From Fragum whitleyi (Eukaryota > Mollusca > Bivalvia > Cardiida > Cardiidae), in contig OX411555.1 of assembly GCA_948146395.1 (NCBI GenBank), positions 39,139,065-39,203,064 of the forward strand: 64,000 nt of DNA, read 5' to 3'. How positions within the stretch are numbered: the first letter of the stretch is position 1; every line of letters begins with the position of its first letter. Shown here one piece after another: positions 34,328 through 45,427 of the stretch. A program made the translations under genes and the position numbers. The notes beneath the pieces are model-generated. The model searched no databases, was not told the DNA's origin, and saw only the letters and a list, made by a program, of their open reading frames with translations.

Positions 34328-34763
34328 CAGTTAACAACATCGTGAAATTGACAAGGTGAATGATTTTGGAATGATTTAGGAATGAAATTGAATGAGTGTG
34401 TGGAGCGAGTTTTGGGTGAATTTAATGGGAGGTAATCCTATATAGCAAATTTTGTTCAGGACGAACAAAATTTGATATATTGATTACCTCCCTTTAATAA
34501 ATTATGCATACAAGTTCTAAACATAGCTTCCTATTTCTTCAAGAACCTATCCGACGCTAACAATTTGAATTATGTCAGAGAAATCGCGATTTTCTCAATC
34601 AAAATTTATTTTGAATGACATTGTTGGTTCTATGTTTTGCAATGGGTTTGAGCGTTTTTGAATGGTTTGAGTGAGTGTTTGGAATGAATGATTGGAGCGC
34701 TGAGTGAGCGATTTAGAATGGTTATGATTGAGGTGAATATCAATTTCACGATGTTATTAACTG
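34328..34763. mobile_element. 436-bp MITE with TA duplication
   Basis: Inverted ends CAGTTAACAACATCGTGAAA and TTTCACGATGTTATTAACTG are flanked by TA. The interrupted host unit reads CAGTCTA on one side and TACCAAAAATTATTG on the other, so removal restores a normal unit. A Tc1/mariner-type source is likely. A nested hairpin is at 34427-34492. Confidence 0.85.
34427..34492. repeat. 66-bp hairpin nested in the TA MITE
   Basis: GGGAGGTAAT and CAAATTTTGTTC pair with GAACAAAATTTG and ATTACCTCCC around AGGAC. Confidence 0.85.
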
Positions 34764-35261
34764 TACCAAAAATTATTGTGATAGGATTAAAAATATGCAT
34801 TTTATGGACGGAGGTCATTTCTCTATGTGTTATATAGTGGAAACTTTGAAAATCATTTTCTCAGAATCTAAATGATGGATACCAATAAAATTTTATATGA
34901 ATGATCATTGAGTGTCCCTCTTTCAGTCTACCAAACATTATTGTGATCGGATAAAAATGTGCATTTTATGGGTAGATGTCATTCTCTATATGTTGTATAG
35001 TGGAAACTTTGAAAATCATTTCAACATCAGTAGAATCCAAAATATTTAAAAATCTAGTCAAAACTATTATTGCTTTACAAGAATTTCAAGCCTGTGGAGC
35101 GACTCAAGCCATTCATGGCTTTCTAGTTGTATGTTCGAAGCGCATGCATATGTAAGTAACCAATCATTGTATAAAGTGTGCATTCATCAATCTTGAAAGT
35201 CTTTGGAAAATATTCTGCGCACACACGTATCTACATATTAACCGTTTTTCATCCTGAGTCT

Positions 35262-35398
35262 GCCCTGCGCTCAGGATGACAAAATGGTGCAAATTATTCG
35301 CCAAGTTTACCCCGCTTTACACGTATATTTGCGTGCAAAGCGGGGTAAAACTGGCGAACTTTTTGCACCGTTTTTGTCATCCTGAACGCAGGAGAAGG
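35262..35398. mobile_element. fold-back MITE, copy c
   Basis: CCTGCGCTCAGGATGACAAA, then CGCCAAGTTTACCCCGCTTT, pairs with GCAAAGCGGGGTAAAACTGG ... TGTCATCCTGAACGCAGG. Same family as 13566, with different but mutually matching arm sequence. Confidence 0.85.
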
Positions 35399-35578
35399 CT
35401 AGTAAAGCACCTATGATACTCTAGAAGCTTCCTTATTTATCTCACAAAGAAAAAAAAAATTGAATATCAAGGAATTGGAAACACTTCAAACGATGGTCTG
35501 GGTGACAATACTATGGTTTCTTTTGTTGTAGACTACGATCAGATTGCACACAAATGCAGACTGATCTCCGTCCATATA

Positions 35579-37283
35579 TACTCAGAACAAGAAGTTTAGC
35601 GCCACCAGTTTTTAGACAGAAGATTTTTAAAGGCAGGGAGCCTGCATTAATTCAAAATAACAGAGATGTAAATATTGAGTTCCAATGTTGAAAATGGTAT
35701 GTTGACTTAACAATTTCACAACAATACATGGGTGGTGATAAAATTTTATTGACTTTGTACCTTGAAATGTAAATGATGTATTTTCACCTTTTTTAAAACA
35801 TGAAAAACTATTGTCAAAGCCGACTTACGGTGTTGTCTATGACACGAAACTTGGTTTTAGAAGTCAGATAACACAAATGTGATTAATTCCAGTCACATCT
35901 TAGTCAGTAGCGTGTGTAAGATCCGTGAGCATTGATCATTGCGCGCACCCTCCTCGGCATGCCACGAATCAGCCTCTGGATGATGTGTTGAGGGATTTGC
36001 TGCCACTCCTGGTGCAGTGCTGCTTCTAACTCAACCACACTTTTACAGGAGGCTCTCTCCGACGTATACGGCGCCCTGAAATGTCCCACAGGTGCTCGAT
36101 GGGGTTAAGATCGGGACTACAAGCCGGCCATAGAAATAGGAGATGGCTTCACGTTGCATAACGTCCGCCACGACTCTTGCTGTGTGGGGTCTGGCGTTAT
36201 CATCCGTGTACAATGGTCTTGTTCGAAGAGGGTGATTGTCAAAATGTGGAATTGCCACAGGAAAAAGGATGTTATCGCGATATTTATCGGTAAATATGTC
36301 GGTAAATAGCGATACATCGCTAGTGTTATGTTGTTATGTAGATACCGACTGTAAATAAAATTTGTATTTGTATCGCCAGTCAATAATCCTGAAAATGTCA
36401 CTAGGTCCAGTTTACAGCCGTAGGAGACACAACCCCATATCATAACGGAGCCACCGTCACCCTGATAGGTTGGTTGGACGTACTTTGGTGCAAATCGGGT
36501 GTTAGGTTGTCTCCAAACACGGATTCGGCCATCGGTGACACGCAACAACATCCTGCACTCATCTGACAAATGGGTCCGACGCCATGATGCCAAGTTCCAG
36601 CGTGTCCTCGCCTTACACCATATTAGACGTTCATTGATGTGTCTCTGTTGTAACTTCGGACGTTTCAGGGGTCTTCGTGCCTTATACCCAGCCATCCGAA
36701 GTCGATTTCGCACTGTTGAAATAGAGATCCGTCTGTGTGTATTCCAGTTGTCCCTTAGTACAGGCGCACTGGTGAAGGGCAGACGTCTGACGTGACGCAA
36801 AAGTGCTCTATCCTCTCGAATAGGCGTTACTCTAGGGCGTCCAGATCTGACACGGTCCTTAACGTCGTTTGTCTGTGCGTGTTTTTGTACCAAACGTGTT
36901 ATAACACTGTGGTGATACCCCAGCTGTCTGGTAATGGTTCTACAAGACATTCCAGAATCTCGCATTCAAATTATTCGCAATCTTTCATTTGTAAACAATT
37001 TACGCCTTGCCATGACTGAGTTTCAAATCGAAATGTAAACAATTGCACGAGCTACACGACGTAAGTATCTCTGACAGAAAAACTAATTTTCCACTTTGCA
37101 CGAGCCCTGGCTTTACAGGCATTGCACGAGACTTGCTGAATATGCACGTGCATCCGAAACGTTTTTAATCAATAGCTACAAGGTTGTTCTAATCGTTAGA
37201 CAACATAGATACGTTATTAAAGTTTTCGATAGAAATTTTATTAACTTAAAACTTAGTGGCGCTTAACTTTATGTTCTGAGTAT
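35579..37283 (-). mobile_element. Tc1/mariner-like transposon, decayed
   Basis: Inverted ends TACTCAGAACAAGAAGTTTA (35579-) and the complement of TTAACTTTATGTTCTGAGTA (to 37283) sit between TA dinucleotides. The element is about 1.7 kb with one transposase pseudogene on the minus strand. End divergence and coding damage indicate an old, inactive copy. Confidence 0.9.
35904..37014 (-). pseudogene. Tc1-like DD34E transposase, broken
   Basis: The reading starts with MARRKLFTNERLRII near 37014 and meets an in-frame TGA at 36966-36968. The frame then continues (36117-36965) with the helix-turn-helix segment SCRTITRQLGYHHSVITRLV, the RSGRPR hook, and the first catalytic Asp in LSDECR. An insertion of about 95 bp near 36277-36372 shifts the frame. 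The second Asp (YTDDNARPHTARVV) is in the frame at 36043-36258. A further shift follows near 36120, after which the third catalytic residue (SPDLNPIEHLW) is still readable; the spacing fits DD34E. The C-terminus (HIIQRLIRGMPRRV) is at 35904-36089. Tc1 transposases cut and paste at TA sites; this copy cannot encode a whole protein. Confidence 0.92.
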
Positions 37284-38288
37284 ATCTTGAAGGCCTCCAA
37301 GCAGGCCACAACAAAAATAACGGTTTTTATAAAGGCTCCAATGTATGAAAATAAATGCCTTTTAGTGTAAATAAAGAGTAAATAAAGGCTATTTCTGTCC
37401 AAGTTCTCATTTCTTTATTAAACACACAGTCATACCAAAGTCATTATTCAATGTTGTACACTGTTTGAATTATGCAAGTCTTAAAGAAACAAAACAGCAC
37501 TGTTTAACTACGCATAAAAGAAGGGAAAGGCATTACTTGCTTTAAGCTAGCATGGCAACCAGTCAGAGCATAGACTAATTTGGTGTTTTAAAGGTTTTAA
37601 ATGTAAAGAATGAAATGCTCTGAAATTAAAGAATTTTAAAGGTTTTAAAGGTTTCACTAGGAGGACTGATCTTGCCTTGATTGGAATATTCTGGGTTCAT
37701 CATAAAAAAAGTTACGTTTAGGTTAACGTATGTTTTTACCCACGCAAAACGAATGTTTTCGGGGGTATACTGGAATCAGCCTATCTGTCAGTCCGTCCGT
37801 CCGTCGGTGGACACATTTCCAAGTAATTTTGTGTCGCAAACTCCTCCTTCAGTTTTCCTTCAAAAGCATTGATTCGAATATTTATCACATGTTGAAGACG
37901 CAATTTTGAGATCCCATCTCCGCCTGGTTAAAGCTTTATCTTCCCTGAAACTTTGAAAATATCTTTGCTTTTCGTAAACATATACGAGTAATTTTGTCTC
38001 GCAAACTCCTCCTTTAGTTTTCCTTCATATGAGAGCATTTTAAGCTATGACCGACCTTTAAGGGGGGATATCTTAGAGCGCCATATGCAATCTAAACAAA
38101 GGAAATAATTCCAGAGGAGTGTACTCACATCTAAGACCTCATTGCTGTGTCAGAAATTATTAGTGTGCAACTTTTCAATGATATGTAGATCCGTTTTTAT
38201 TGCTCTTTTATATCCATCCATACGGTCAGTGCATGACTACGCATGTCCGACAATAGCGTAACTACAAGATCTGGATTCCCCAGAAATC
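37284..38288. other. no gene; decayed repeat at 37740-38050
   Basis: A GTCAGTCCGTCCGTCCGTC run at 37788-37806 and two copies of AATTTTGTSTCGCAAACTCC about 170 bp apart are remnants of another modular element on the reverse strand. Confidence 0.45.
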
Positions 38289-38992
38289 AACAAGAGCTTT
38301 CAGAGGACAGCGAAGCTCAATTATTCCTAGTTCTGGATAGTCACAGCAAATCAATATCGACAATGGAAAATTCAATTAAATGAAATTCAAAAGAAAGAAT
38401 AGATTCTTTATCTAGAAGTCCAAAAAGGGTTAAAATTACACTTAATTCAAATCAGAGTAATGAATCTTTGTCTAGAGGCTGATATTATGGTCACAGAAGC
38501 ATGTGCAAAGTTTCTAAGCAATAGCTTAAGTAGAAATAGAGATATAACTGATATAAAAAATTTGCACCTAAAAAATTAACCAGTAATTTCTAAGTCCAAA
38601 AAGAAATAAAATTCCACTTAATTCAATATCAGAGTAATGATTCTTTGTCTAGAGGCTGATAGGTCACAGAAGCATGCGCTAGGTTTCCAAGTATAAGCTT
38701 AAGTAGAAATAGAGATATAACTGATATACATCATTTGCACATTAAAACTAAACCAGGAATATCTAAGTCCAAAAAGTGCTTTAATTCCACCAAATTCTAT
38801 ATCAAGAGTAATGAATCTTTGTGTAGAGGCTAGCTGATGTTCAGGCCACAGAAGCATGTGCAAAGTGTCGAAGCAAAAACTTTAGTAGAAACAGAGATTT
38901 TAAACACGTGCACTTAAAAACTTAACCAAATTATTACTCCGACGCCCACGCCAAAATAGCCCCCCCTATTCTACGAATAGTCGAGCTAAAAA
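38289..38992 (+). mobile_element. HINE-like modular element, family 3
   Basis: AACAAGAGCTTTCAGAGGAC start. GCTCAATTATTC (38315-) pairs with GAATAGTCGAGC (38975-38986). The core has about four units of ~175 bp (CTTTGTCTAGAGGCTGATAT, GTCACAGAAGCATGTGC), then GACGCCCACGCC and the 3' hairpin CTATTCTACGAATAG. Confidence 0.75.
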
Positions 38993-39177
38993 GAATATGC
39001 CTGAGCACAGCCCTTTAATGAAAATAAGGGCATGTGATGAACAAACTTGATGAAATAAAATTAAATGAATCTTTAGTGAAAGTCCCTACCTTCTTGTTTC
39101 AGAGCGCAAGTTTTTTAAGATTACCTCCTTTGTATCTATGTAAAATGGAGTGGAACCATTCAGAGCCCAAACATGAC

Positions 39178-39179
39178 TC

Positions 39180-39216
<37 letters not shown>

Positions 39217-39217
39217 G
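39178..39217 (-). repeat. (TAA)n / (TTA)n 3' tail of the LINE
   Basis: About 12 units of AAT. On the LINE strand the tail follows AAATAAAGTCG. Confidence 0.9.
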
Positions 39218-40577
39218 ACTTTATTTAAAGAGGATACATATTTTGTTTCCCAAACTTCCATATGGTCCTCACAAAATTGGTTTACAAAAGCATACAAATA
39301 TTTACACAATTTTATACAAGATGATCAACATGATTTACCCATTTCCCAACAATCCAGCTTTTAACACCTAAGGAGAGGCCTTTGGAAAAATCATGGAAAA
39401 TGAAGAAATGACCTGTTACAGGCACTTTTCCTTAGTCCTAAATGTTTCCTTCCCCAGAAACTTAAAATGCATCATAGGCAACGTCTATGAATTCAGACCT
39501 GGGGTCTTAATCCTTGTTATCTAGAAATGGGTCAAGGATATTTTCTAATTCAATAATCAAAAACACTGTAATAAGATAAGAATGTTTGGTTATCCTAAGT
39601 TCCTTAGCTATACCACTGTGTTTTCAATTTCTTTGACAAAAGGAAGTAACTTATGCTGTTTGAAAATATTAATATTACTTTAAATTTTCAAAATTAACGA
39701 AAGCAATTTATCACCAGTATTAATCATTTGTAAAATTTTGTTTTACATCAAAATTTGAATAGTATAGACTGCTGACAAGATACATAAAGGCCTTTCCAAT
39801 GTTTCAGCAGTTTAGGTTCAGAATCAGGATTTAACCACAGACAACTTGAAATCAAATAATGCATACAGCTTTTGTTCACATAATACCTTTTGACAACATC
39901 ATCACTTTAACAGATTAAACTAAGTTTTAGGGAAACACAGGTAAATAAATCAGAGTTAACAAATACTTTTATGTCATATTCTTTTGTGTCCAGTTGCTTG
40001 TGTAGATTTATTTTCTGTAGGGTCAAATTGCACTTAGAAAGTGGAAGTTTTCATAAAAATGACATTTGGCAATAAATCAACATGACATATATGAAACAGA
40101 CATAGAAATTGAGAAGAAGAAGAAGAAGAATGGTGAAAGTTGAAAATTGTACAGTGTGTACCTCTAATTTTCAACAGCATTATTTCTCTTTCTTCTGATA
40201 AGATTACACCGACCAATGAATATTTAAGCATAGTTTAACAACTGGACATTGATTTTTATTATTAGACAATTCTATATACTAGCTTTGAAGACATTTAGTT
40301 GTATTTCAGTTTAAAGAAGTAGCATGGAGGATCATCATCATACCATTAACAAATCGAAACTCTATATCACCAATCAGAGAAATCAGTAATGATACTAGAC
40401 ATAAATATTTAGTCATTAGAAGATTAAACAGTACATTAATTCTTTATAAAGTTAAGTAACATTAGAAAACTAAACATTTGCAGTAAACAAATTTGGTTGA
40501 TTATCATTAATACATTTTAATGATAAACTGCCTATCATTTCGTTTTATGTATGCACAAGTAGACCTTCAGGAAATTT

Positions 40578-41117
40578 TCACTGTAGATAATTTGATTTGA
40601 ATCTTTCTATAGTATCTGAATTCCTGACTTGAAGAGGAAGAGTATTCCAAATTTTTGGTCCTGAATAGTTAAAAGTCTTGCGAAAAATCTCGACCCTTGG
40701 TTTTGGCACATGTAAAAGATTATTTTCTGAAGATCTTAAATGAATGTTATGACAACTGGACGCTCTGTTGCACTTTGCTTGAATATACGTAGGAGCCATA
40801 TCGTGCTTTGTTGCTTTATACATAAGTATTGATTTTTTGTATTCCACTCTATCACTGAACTTCATCCATCCGAGCCTTTTAAATAAAGACTCAGATGGAG
40901 TATCAATTGGCTCTTCTAGAATTATTCGAGCTGCACGCTTTTGGAATTTTAGAATGTCATTTACTAAGTCTTTACTACAGTTTCCCCAAATTATACAACA
41001 GTAATCCAAGTGGGGTAATATATAGGCATTAAAGTACAGTTTACGAATATCCAATGATAGAAATTTTCTTATTCTTAACAAGAGATACAGCAATGAGTTG
41101 CATTTTTTAATGTACAT
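40578..41117 (-). CDS. LINE ORF2 C-terminal domain (frame-shifted from RT)
   Basis: 179-codon frame holding the region after the RT catalytic core: KKCNSLLYLLLRIRKFL, AYILPHLDYCCIIWG, FQKRAARIILEEP, and a terminal GPKIWNTLPLQVRNSD. This is the usual C-terminal part of CR1/L2/Jockey-type ORF2. It is in a different frame from the RT part at 41143-43638. The two are separated by about 25 bp with a frameshift and apparently a few lost codons. ORF2 is therefore broken at one place only. Confidence 0.85.
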   Translation of the reverse strand: MYIKKCNSLLYLLLRIRKFLSLDIRKLYFNAYILPHLDYCCIIWGNCSKDLVNDILKFQKRAARIILEEPIDTPSESLFKRLGWMKFSDRVEYKKSILMYKATKHDMAPTYIQAKCNRASSCHNIHLRSSENNLLHVPKPRVEIFRKTFNYSGPKIWNTLPLQVRNSDTIERFKSNYLQ

Positions 41118-41142
41118 TGGACTTGCATTTTCCAGTTACTAC

Positions 41143-43638
41143 TTAGACTCCAAGCAATTTTTCTGAGTCGGTATATTCAATAGTTTTTCCACTCATCTCT
41201 ATTTGTAAACCTGATCTGTTTTTGATTTTTGATAGATTATTTTGGGACGATATATACATGGCTTTTGTCTTTTCAATGTTTGGCACCATTGCATTCAAAT
41301 CACACCATTTTTGGACAGATCTTAATTCATTTTGTAGTGTATTATGCACTGCATTAACATTGTTTCCAACCACTGTAATTGAAGTGTCATCAGCAAACAT
41401 ATCAGTTGTTGAAGATTTAAGATGCAAGGATAAATCATTTATATAAATGATGAAAAGTAAAGGCCCCAGTACAGAGCCTTGAGGCACACCACACAAAATA
41501 CCTTGAGAATCAGATAGTTTTCCAGAAATACTTACTTTCTGTAATCTTTCTGTAAGATATGACCTAAACCACTTGAGTGTGTGTATTGATAAGTTATAAC
41601 ATTCAAGTTTTTGAAGAAGTATTTCATGATTAACCAAGTCAAATGCTTTGGTAAGGTCAAGAAAAATTGTGCCAACAAGTTTGTGTTCATTAATTGCGGA
41701 AATCCAGTCGTCAATGATTGCTGTGAGAGCAGTTTCGCATGAGTGATTTGTTCGAAATCCTGATTGGTTGGAATGCAAAAGATTATTTGATTCAAAGTAC
41801 TGCTTTAAATTATTTGAGACATGTTTCTCAATTATTTTTGAAAGAATTGGTAGAATTGAGATAGGTCTGTAGTTATTTTTATCCTGCTTAGAGCCTTTTT
41901 TATGTATTGGCATGACTTTTGCCAATTTAAATTGTTCTGGAAATATACCCTTAGTTATGCTTAGGTTAAAGATCTTGACAAGAGGTTTAGAAATTACATT
42001 AGAACTTATTTTAAGGAATCTAGGACTAAGCCCATCTAAACCAGTGGATTTTGAAACATCAAGAGATTGTAATTGCTCCTTTACATACTTCTCTGTCAAA
42101 GGGGGTATTTCAAAGTATTTTTTATCAGTAAGCAAGTGGTTTGCATGGCCTTGAATAACTTCTTTACAATAATCATTTAAGTCTTGAACAAAAGGTGCAT
42201 TATTATAAATGTTTGTGAAAAAAGAATTGAAATGGTCCGCTGCGGTTTTTGAATCTATTATGGGACAGTCATTTTCATCATTTATCAAAGGACTTTGGCT
42301 TAATTTTGTTTTTCCAGACAAATCCTTTAGACTTTTCCACAATTTCTTAGGATTTTTCTTATTCTGGTTAATAGATTCAGTGTAAAATGCTTTTTTGGCT
42401 TTTGAGATACGAAGTTTAACTTCTTGTCGCCAGTATTTGTACTCATTAATATCATTTCGTTTTTTAGCATCATTGCGTTGGTGTATAGCATTTGAAATAT
42501 TTTCACAGAACCAATCAGGTTGGTAGAAATGTTTGACTCTTTTCTGTTTGAGTGGGGCATGTGAATCTAAGATTTCTAAGAACATTTTAGTAAAAGTATC
42601 AAGGGCATCATCTGGGTCCTCAAAGATATCAATGACAGACCAAGGTTGTTTTTCTAGGTCAGAGATAAAGTTATTTTCATTAAAATTCTTTACACTCCTG
42701 TATGTAATACATGTATGAGAAGATCCTTTCTTTTCTTTGATGTTTGATAATCTTGAAAATTGAATAGGGTTATGGTCACTTAATGACAGTAATGGAATGG
42801 CCACATTTCTAATTTTTTCTGGTTGATTTGAGTACACATGATCTATGATTGTAGATGTATTTGATGTAACCCTTGTAGGTGTATTAACTAGCTGTTTTAG
42901 TCCAAAAGTGTCAATGATTTTATTCCATGAAGTATTGCTTGTAGTATTATTACTGAAACTATAATTAAAATCTCCAAATAATATTATTTCCTTGTCTTCA
43001 GAGTACAGTTTTTCAAGGAGAACTTCTAAATTTGAATTCCAAACTTGTAAAGAAGAGGGAGGTCTATAAATATATCCGATTATAAAAGGCTTTTGATTTG
43101 TGCAATGAACTTCAATCCATATTCCCTCAATGTTTTCATGTTCTAAATCAGTTCTTTCAGTGCAGTGTAACCAGTCTCTTACATATAAGATAACTCCCCC
43201 ACCATTTGATGATCTGTCACGACGAAAAATTTGGAATCCTGGAAGTTCAAATTCACTATTGGCATATTTGTCATTGAGAAATGTTTCTCCTAATCCAATT
43301 ATGTCTGTTTGTTTGTTTTCTTGCAAAAAAATTTTGATTTCATCAAATTTTGGATAGAGATGGTTGACATTCAAGTGAAAAAAATTAAGTTCTTGTGCAG
43401 AGTTATTAGCTCTATTTCTTTCTTTCTTTTTATTTTTTCTTTGTTTCATTTTTGGTATGACCGTATTTACCTTGCAATTTTGATTATGAGGGTCTGAGAT
43501 TTGATTTGGTAGGGCAGTTTTGTTAGTATTGGTTTTACAGTTAAATGATTGATCTTTGTCCATATACTGGTGTGATTCATTAAGAGAATTAGATATATAC
43601 CCCTTAGCCCCTTGAGAAGAAATATTGTGTTCAAACAT
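41143..43638 (-). CDS. LINE ORF2: endonuclease plus reverse transcriptase
   Basis: 831 codons, ATG at 43638. Residues 63-76 are highly basic. Residues 84-293 form an apurinic-type endonuclease: LNVNHL at 89, GETF at 117 with the metal-binding Glu, GDFNYSF at 222, SDHNP at 286. Residues about 535-830 form a reverse transcriptase: NYRPISILPILSKIIEK, FLDLTKAFD at 659, GVPQGSVLGPLLF at 717, and the catalytic FADD at 748-751. Such proteins nick genomic DNA and prime reverse transcription there. The frame ends after KLLGV, where the C-terminal domain should continue (see 40578-41117). Upstream the frame stays open to the TGA at 43765, through a cysteine-rich LCPECNCVICECSNDC stretch. Confidence 0.92.
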   Translation of the reverse strand: MFEHNISSQGAKGYISNSLNESHQYMDKDQSFNCKTNTNKTALPNQISDPHNQNCKVNTVIPKMKQRKNKKKERNRANNSAQELNFFHLNVNHLYPKFDEIKIFLQENKQTDIIGLGETFLNDKYANSEFELPGFQIFRRDRSSNGGGVILYVRDWLHCTERTDLEHENIEGIWIEVHCTNQKPFIIGYIYRPPSSLQVWNSNLEVLLEKLYSEDKEIILFGDFNYSFSNNTTSNTSWNKIIDTFGLKQLVNTPTRVTSNTSTIIDHVYSNQPEKIRNVAIPLLSLSDHNPIQFSRLSNIKEKKGSSHTCITYRSVKNFNENNFISDLEKQPWSVIDIFEDPDDALDTFTKMFLEILDSHAPLKQKRVKHFYQPDWFCENISNAIHQRNDAKKRNDINEYKYWRQEVKLRISKAKKAFYTESINQNKKNPKKLWKSLKDLSGKTKLSQSPLINDENDCPIIDSKTAADHFNSFFTNIYNNAPFVQDLNDYCKEVIQGHANHLLTDKKYFEIPPLTEKYVKEQLQSLDVSKSTGLDGLSPRFLKISSNVISKPLVKIFNLSITKGIFPEQFKLAKVMPIHKKGSKQDKNNYRPISILPILSKIIEKHVSNNLKQYFESNNLLHSNQSGFRTNHSCETALTAIIDDWISAINEHKLVGTIFLDLTKAFDLVNHEILLQKLECYNLSIHTLKWFRSYLTERLQKVSISGKLSDSQGILCGVPQGSVLGPLLFIIYINDLSLHLKSSTTDMFADDTSITVVGNNVNAVHNTLQNELRSVQKWCDLNAMVPNIEKTKAMYISSQNNLSKIKNRSGLQIEMSGKTIEYTDSEKLLGV

Positions 43639-43764
43639 AGAAATGCTATTTTTGTCACAGTCATTTGAACATTCACATATAACACAATTACATTCTGGAC
43701 ATAAAGAAGAAAGTATTTGAAAATTATTGTGTACATTAATGGCATCTACTTCTTGGCCTAATTT

Positions 43765-44100
43765 TCAATAATAAAGATGGCAGAGCTTTTGTTTGTGGCC
43801 ATCTTTTTGACAATGAAGACACTTTATTGGTTTTCCATGAAAACACTTTTCAGTTGTATGGTTCATTTCACCACAATATCTACAATATTGTTGTTCATTA
43901 TGTCTTAGGATATTTACTTTGCAGTCAATGTTTTGTAAGAGCGATAGAGTTCCTTCATTGTTTAGGTGAATGCCATCACTTTGGTATAGAGCTTGATTAA
44001 CCACCACACTCAGATTTTGGTAGGCAGGCTGATGGGCTGAAGTGTCATAGAAAAATCTGTCTTGGTTAATGAAACTAACATTATGGTATTCAAGCCATTA
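43765..44100 (-). CDS. LINE ORF1 remnant: esterase end and two zinc knuckles
   Basis: Open from about 44100, with a first ATG at 44007. The N-terminal part, NVSFINQDRFF ... YQSDGIHLNNEGT, resembles the last block of an SGNH-hydrolase (esterase) domain, with the D..H pair. Two CCHC knuckles follow: CRYCGEMNHTTEKC and CLHCQKDGHKQKLC. Proteins of this type bind the element's RNA. It ends at TGA 43765-43767, and ORF2 continues in exactly the same frame. Confidence 0.75.
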
Positions 44101-44569
44101 AGCCATTATTGACGTTTCAAACAAAAAATTACATTGTAATGAGAAATCTAATCTTTACGTGTTTGTGTACCCGTCTAAACATCATGGGACATTACAAAAC
44201 GATTTTGCTCCGATAGTAATGACGTTACTGGCCAATCAACGTAACAATTGGTAACGTTGGCGCACATGTAAAGCAAGTGTGCAAACCCAAACTTTTGTTT
44301 GGAAATGTTGTAAAATCCTTGGTCGACCACAAATGTCATGTAAGGGCAATGCTTTCGAAGAAGAAAATGTAGAGGGTGTTAATCTCAAGTCCATAGAAGA
44401 ATGGATCAGTGCAATACTATTGTAAGTGCCTACATATTTAAAGGCACTTACAATAGTATTGCACTGACCACCAGGTTGAGCTGCGTGTGTGGATGCAGTT
44501 TGCCCAATTCATGCATAATCTGATTAAATGTTTGAATTCTATAGAGTATTATCTGAAGAATGAATTCAC
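44101..44569. other. no gene; perfect hairpin at 44406-44467
   Basis: TCAGTGCAATACTATTGTAA and GTGCCT pair without mismatch with the right arm across a 10-nt loop. Most likely a small fold-back MITE. Confidence 0.6.
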
Positions 44570-45277
44570 TTTACTTGGTTGATTCCAATCAACTTCATAA
44601 AACTTAGGAAATTACAAACAATGAAAGTGCACACTTTCTTTTGGAACTCAGTATATAAAAGCTGTCTACCTTCTGTTTTCGGAGATTTTTTAAATTTTTC
44701 ACTCAGTTTCATTGTACACAGGGATGTGCCCGGGGCAGATCCAAAACGTGACCCCAGGGTCATATGAACAAACTTCATAGAGGTTCACCAGATGATGCTA
44801 CATACCAATATTTAAAAGCTTTCTGCCTCCTGTTTTCAGAGAACGGGATTTTTAAAGGTTTTCACTCTTTGATTCTATGTAAAAAGGGAAGCACCTGAGT
44901 GGAGCCAAAATATGACCCCAGGGTCTATATATGAACAAACTTTATAGGGGTTCACTAGATAATGCTACATACCAAATATGAAAGCTTTCTGCCTTCTAGT
45001 GTCAGAGTAAGAGATTTTTTAAGATTTTCCTATTCTAACCCCTTTCGTTGCCATTGCAACCAGTGTTAGGGACGAATTGCATCTATTTGAACAATTAACT
45101 TTTGTGGAGCTTGACCCAAGGAACATCCATGCAAAGTTTCATCAAAATTGGCCCACTGATTTAGGAGGAGAAGATGTTTAAAAGAAATTGGGGATTATGG
45201 ATGACGCACGACTGACAACAGGCATTGGACGATCACAATAGCTCACATTGACAACTTGGTAAGTGCTCAGATGAGCT
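44570..45277 (+). repeat. HINE-like element body with family 1-type 3' end
   Basis: About three units of ~150 bp (GTGACCCCAGGGTC, AAAGCTTTCTGCC, AGAGATTTTTTAAG), then CGTTGCCATTGCAACCAG, GACGCACGACTGAC and a worn hairpin AATAGCTCACATTGACAACT ... CAGATGAGCTTTAAAG. Confidence 0.55.
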
Positions 45278-45427
45278 TTAAAGAAAACCGGGCCTGAAAC
45301 TCCAATATTTGGGTTTCAGTCTTTTCAACAATTTGAGAAGAGGGTCCGCCAAGAATTATTTATGCCAAGTTTTATTGTAATGGGCCCCAATGGTGTAGGA
45401 GGAAAATTCTTTGAATAAATTTAAGAA

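Larger units (their letters stand above)
33491..35127 (-). mobile_element. HINE-like element, family 2b, reverse copy
   Basis: The reverse of 31926-32621, with more core units (about six). The 3' hairpin end lies at 33491-33530 (AGCTCCACTGGC), a GTCCGTCCGTGCGTC run at 33547-33590, and the 5' end (GCCATTCATGGCTTTCTAGT) at about 35108-35127. A TA-flanked MITE is inserted at 34328-34763. Confidence 0.8.
39178..44100 (-). mobile_element. CR1/L2-like LINE, 5'-truncated
   Basis: Minus-strand non-LTR retrotransposon of about 4.9 kb. Order 5' to 3': remnant of ORF1 (esterase end plus two zinc knuckles), ORF2 (endonuclease, reverse transcriptase, C-terminal domain), a 3' UTR of about 1.4 kb, and the 3' end AAATAAAGTCG followed by (TTA)n at 39180-39217. 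The 5' edge lies near 44100, where the ORF1 frame stops. No target duplication was found, as is common for these clades. The near-complete ORF2 points to fairly recent insertion. Confidence 0.85.

Noticed and set aside
44406..44467. Perfect hairpin containing TATTGCACT, similar to the miR-92/25 seed
   Set aside because: Perfect 26-bp pairing without bulges is typical of a fold-back MITE. Only the seed agrees with the microRNA, and the adjoining bases do not.
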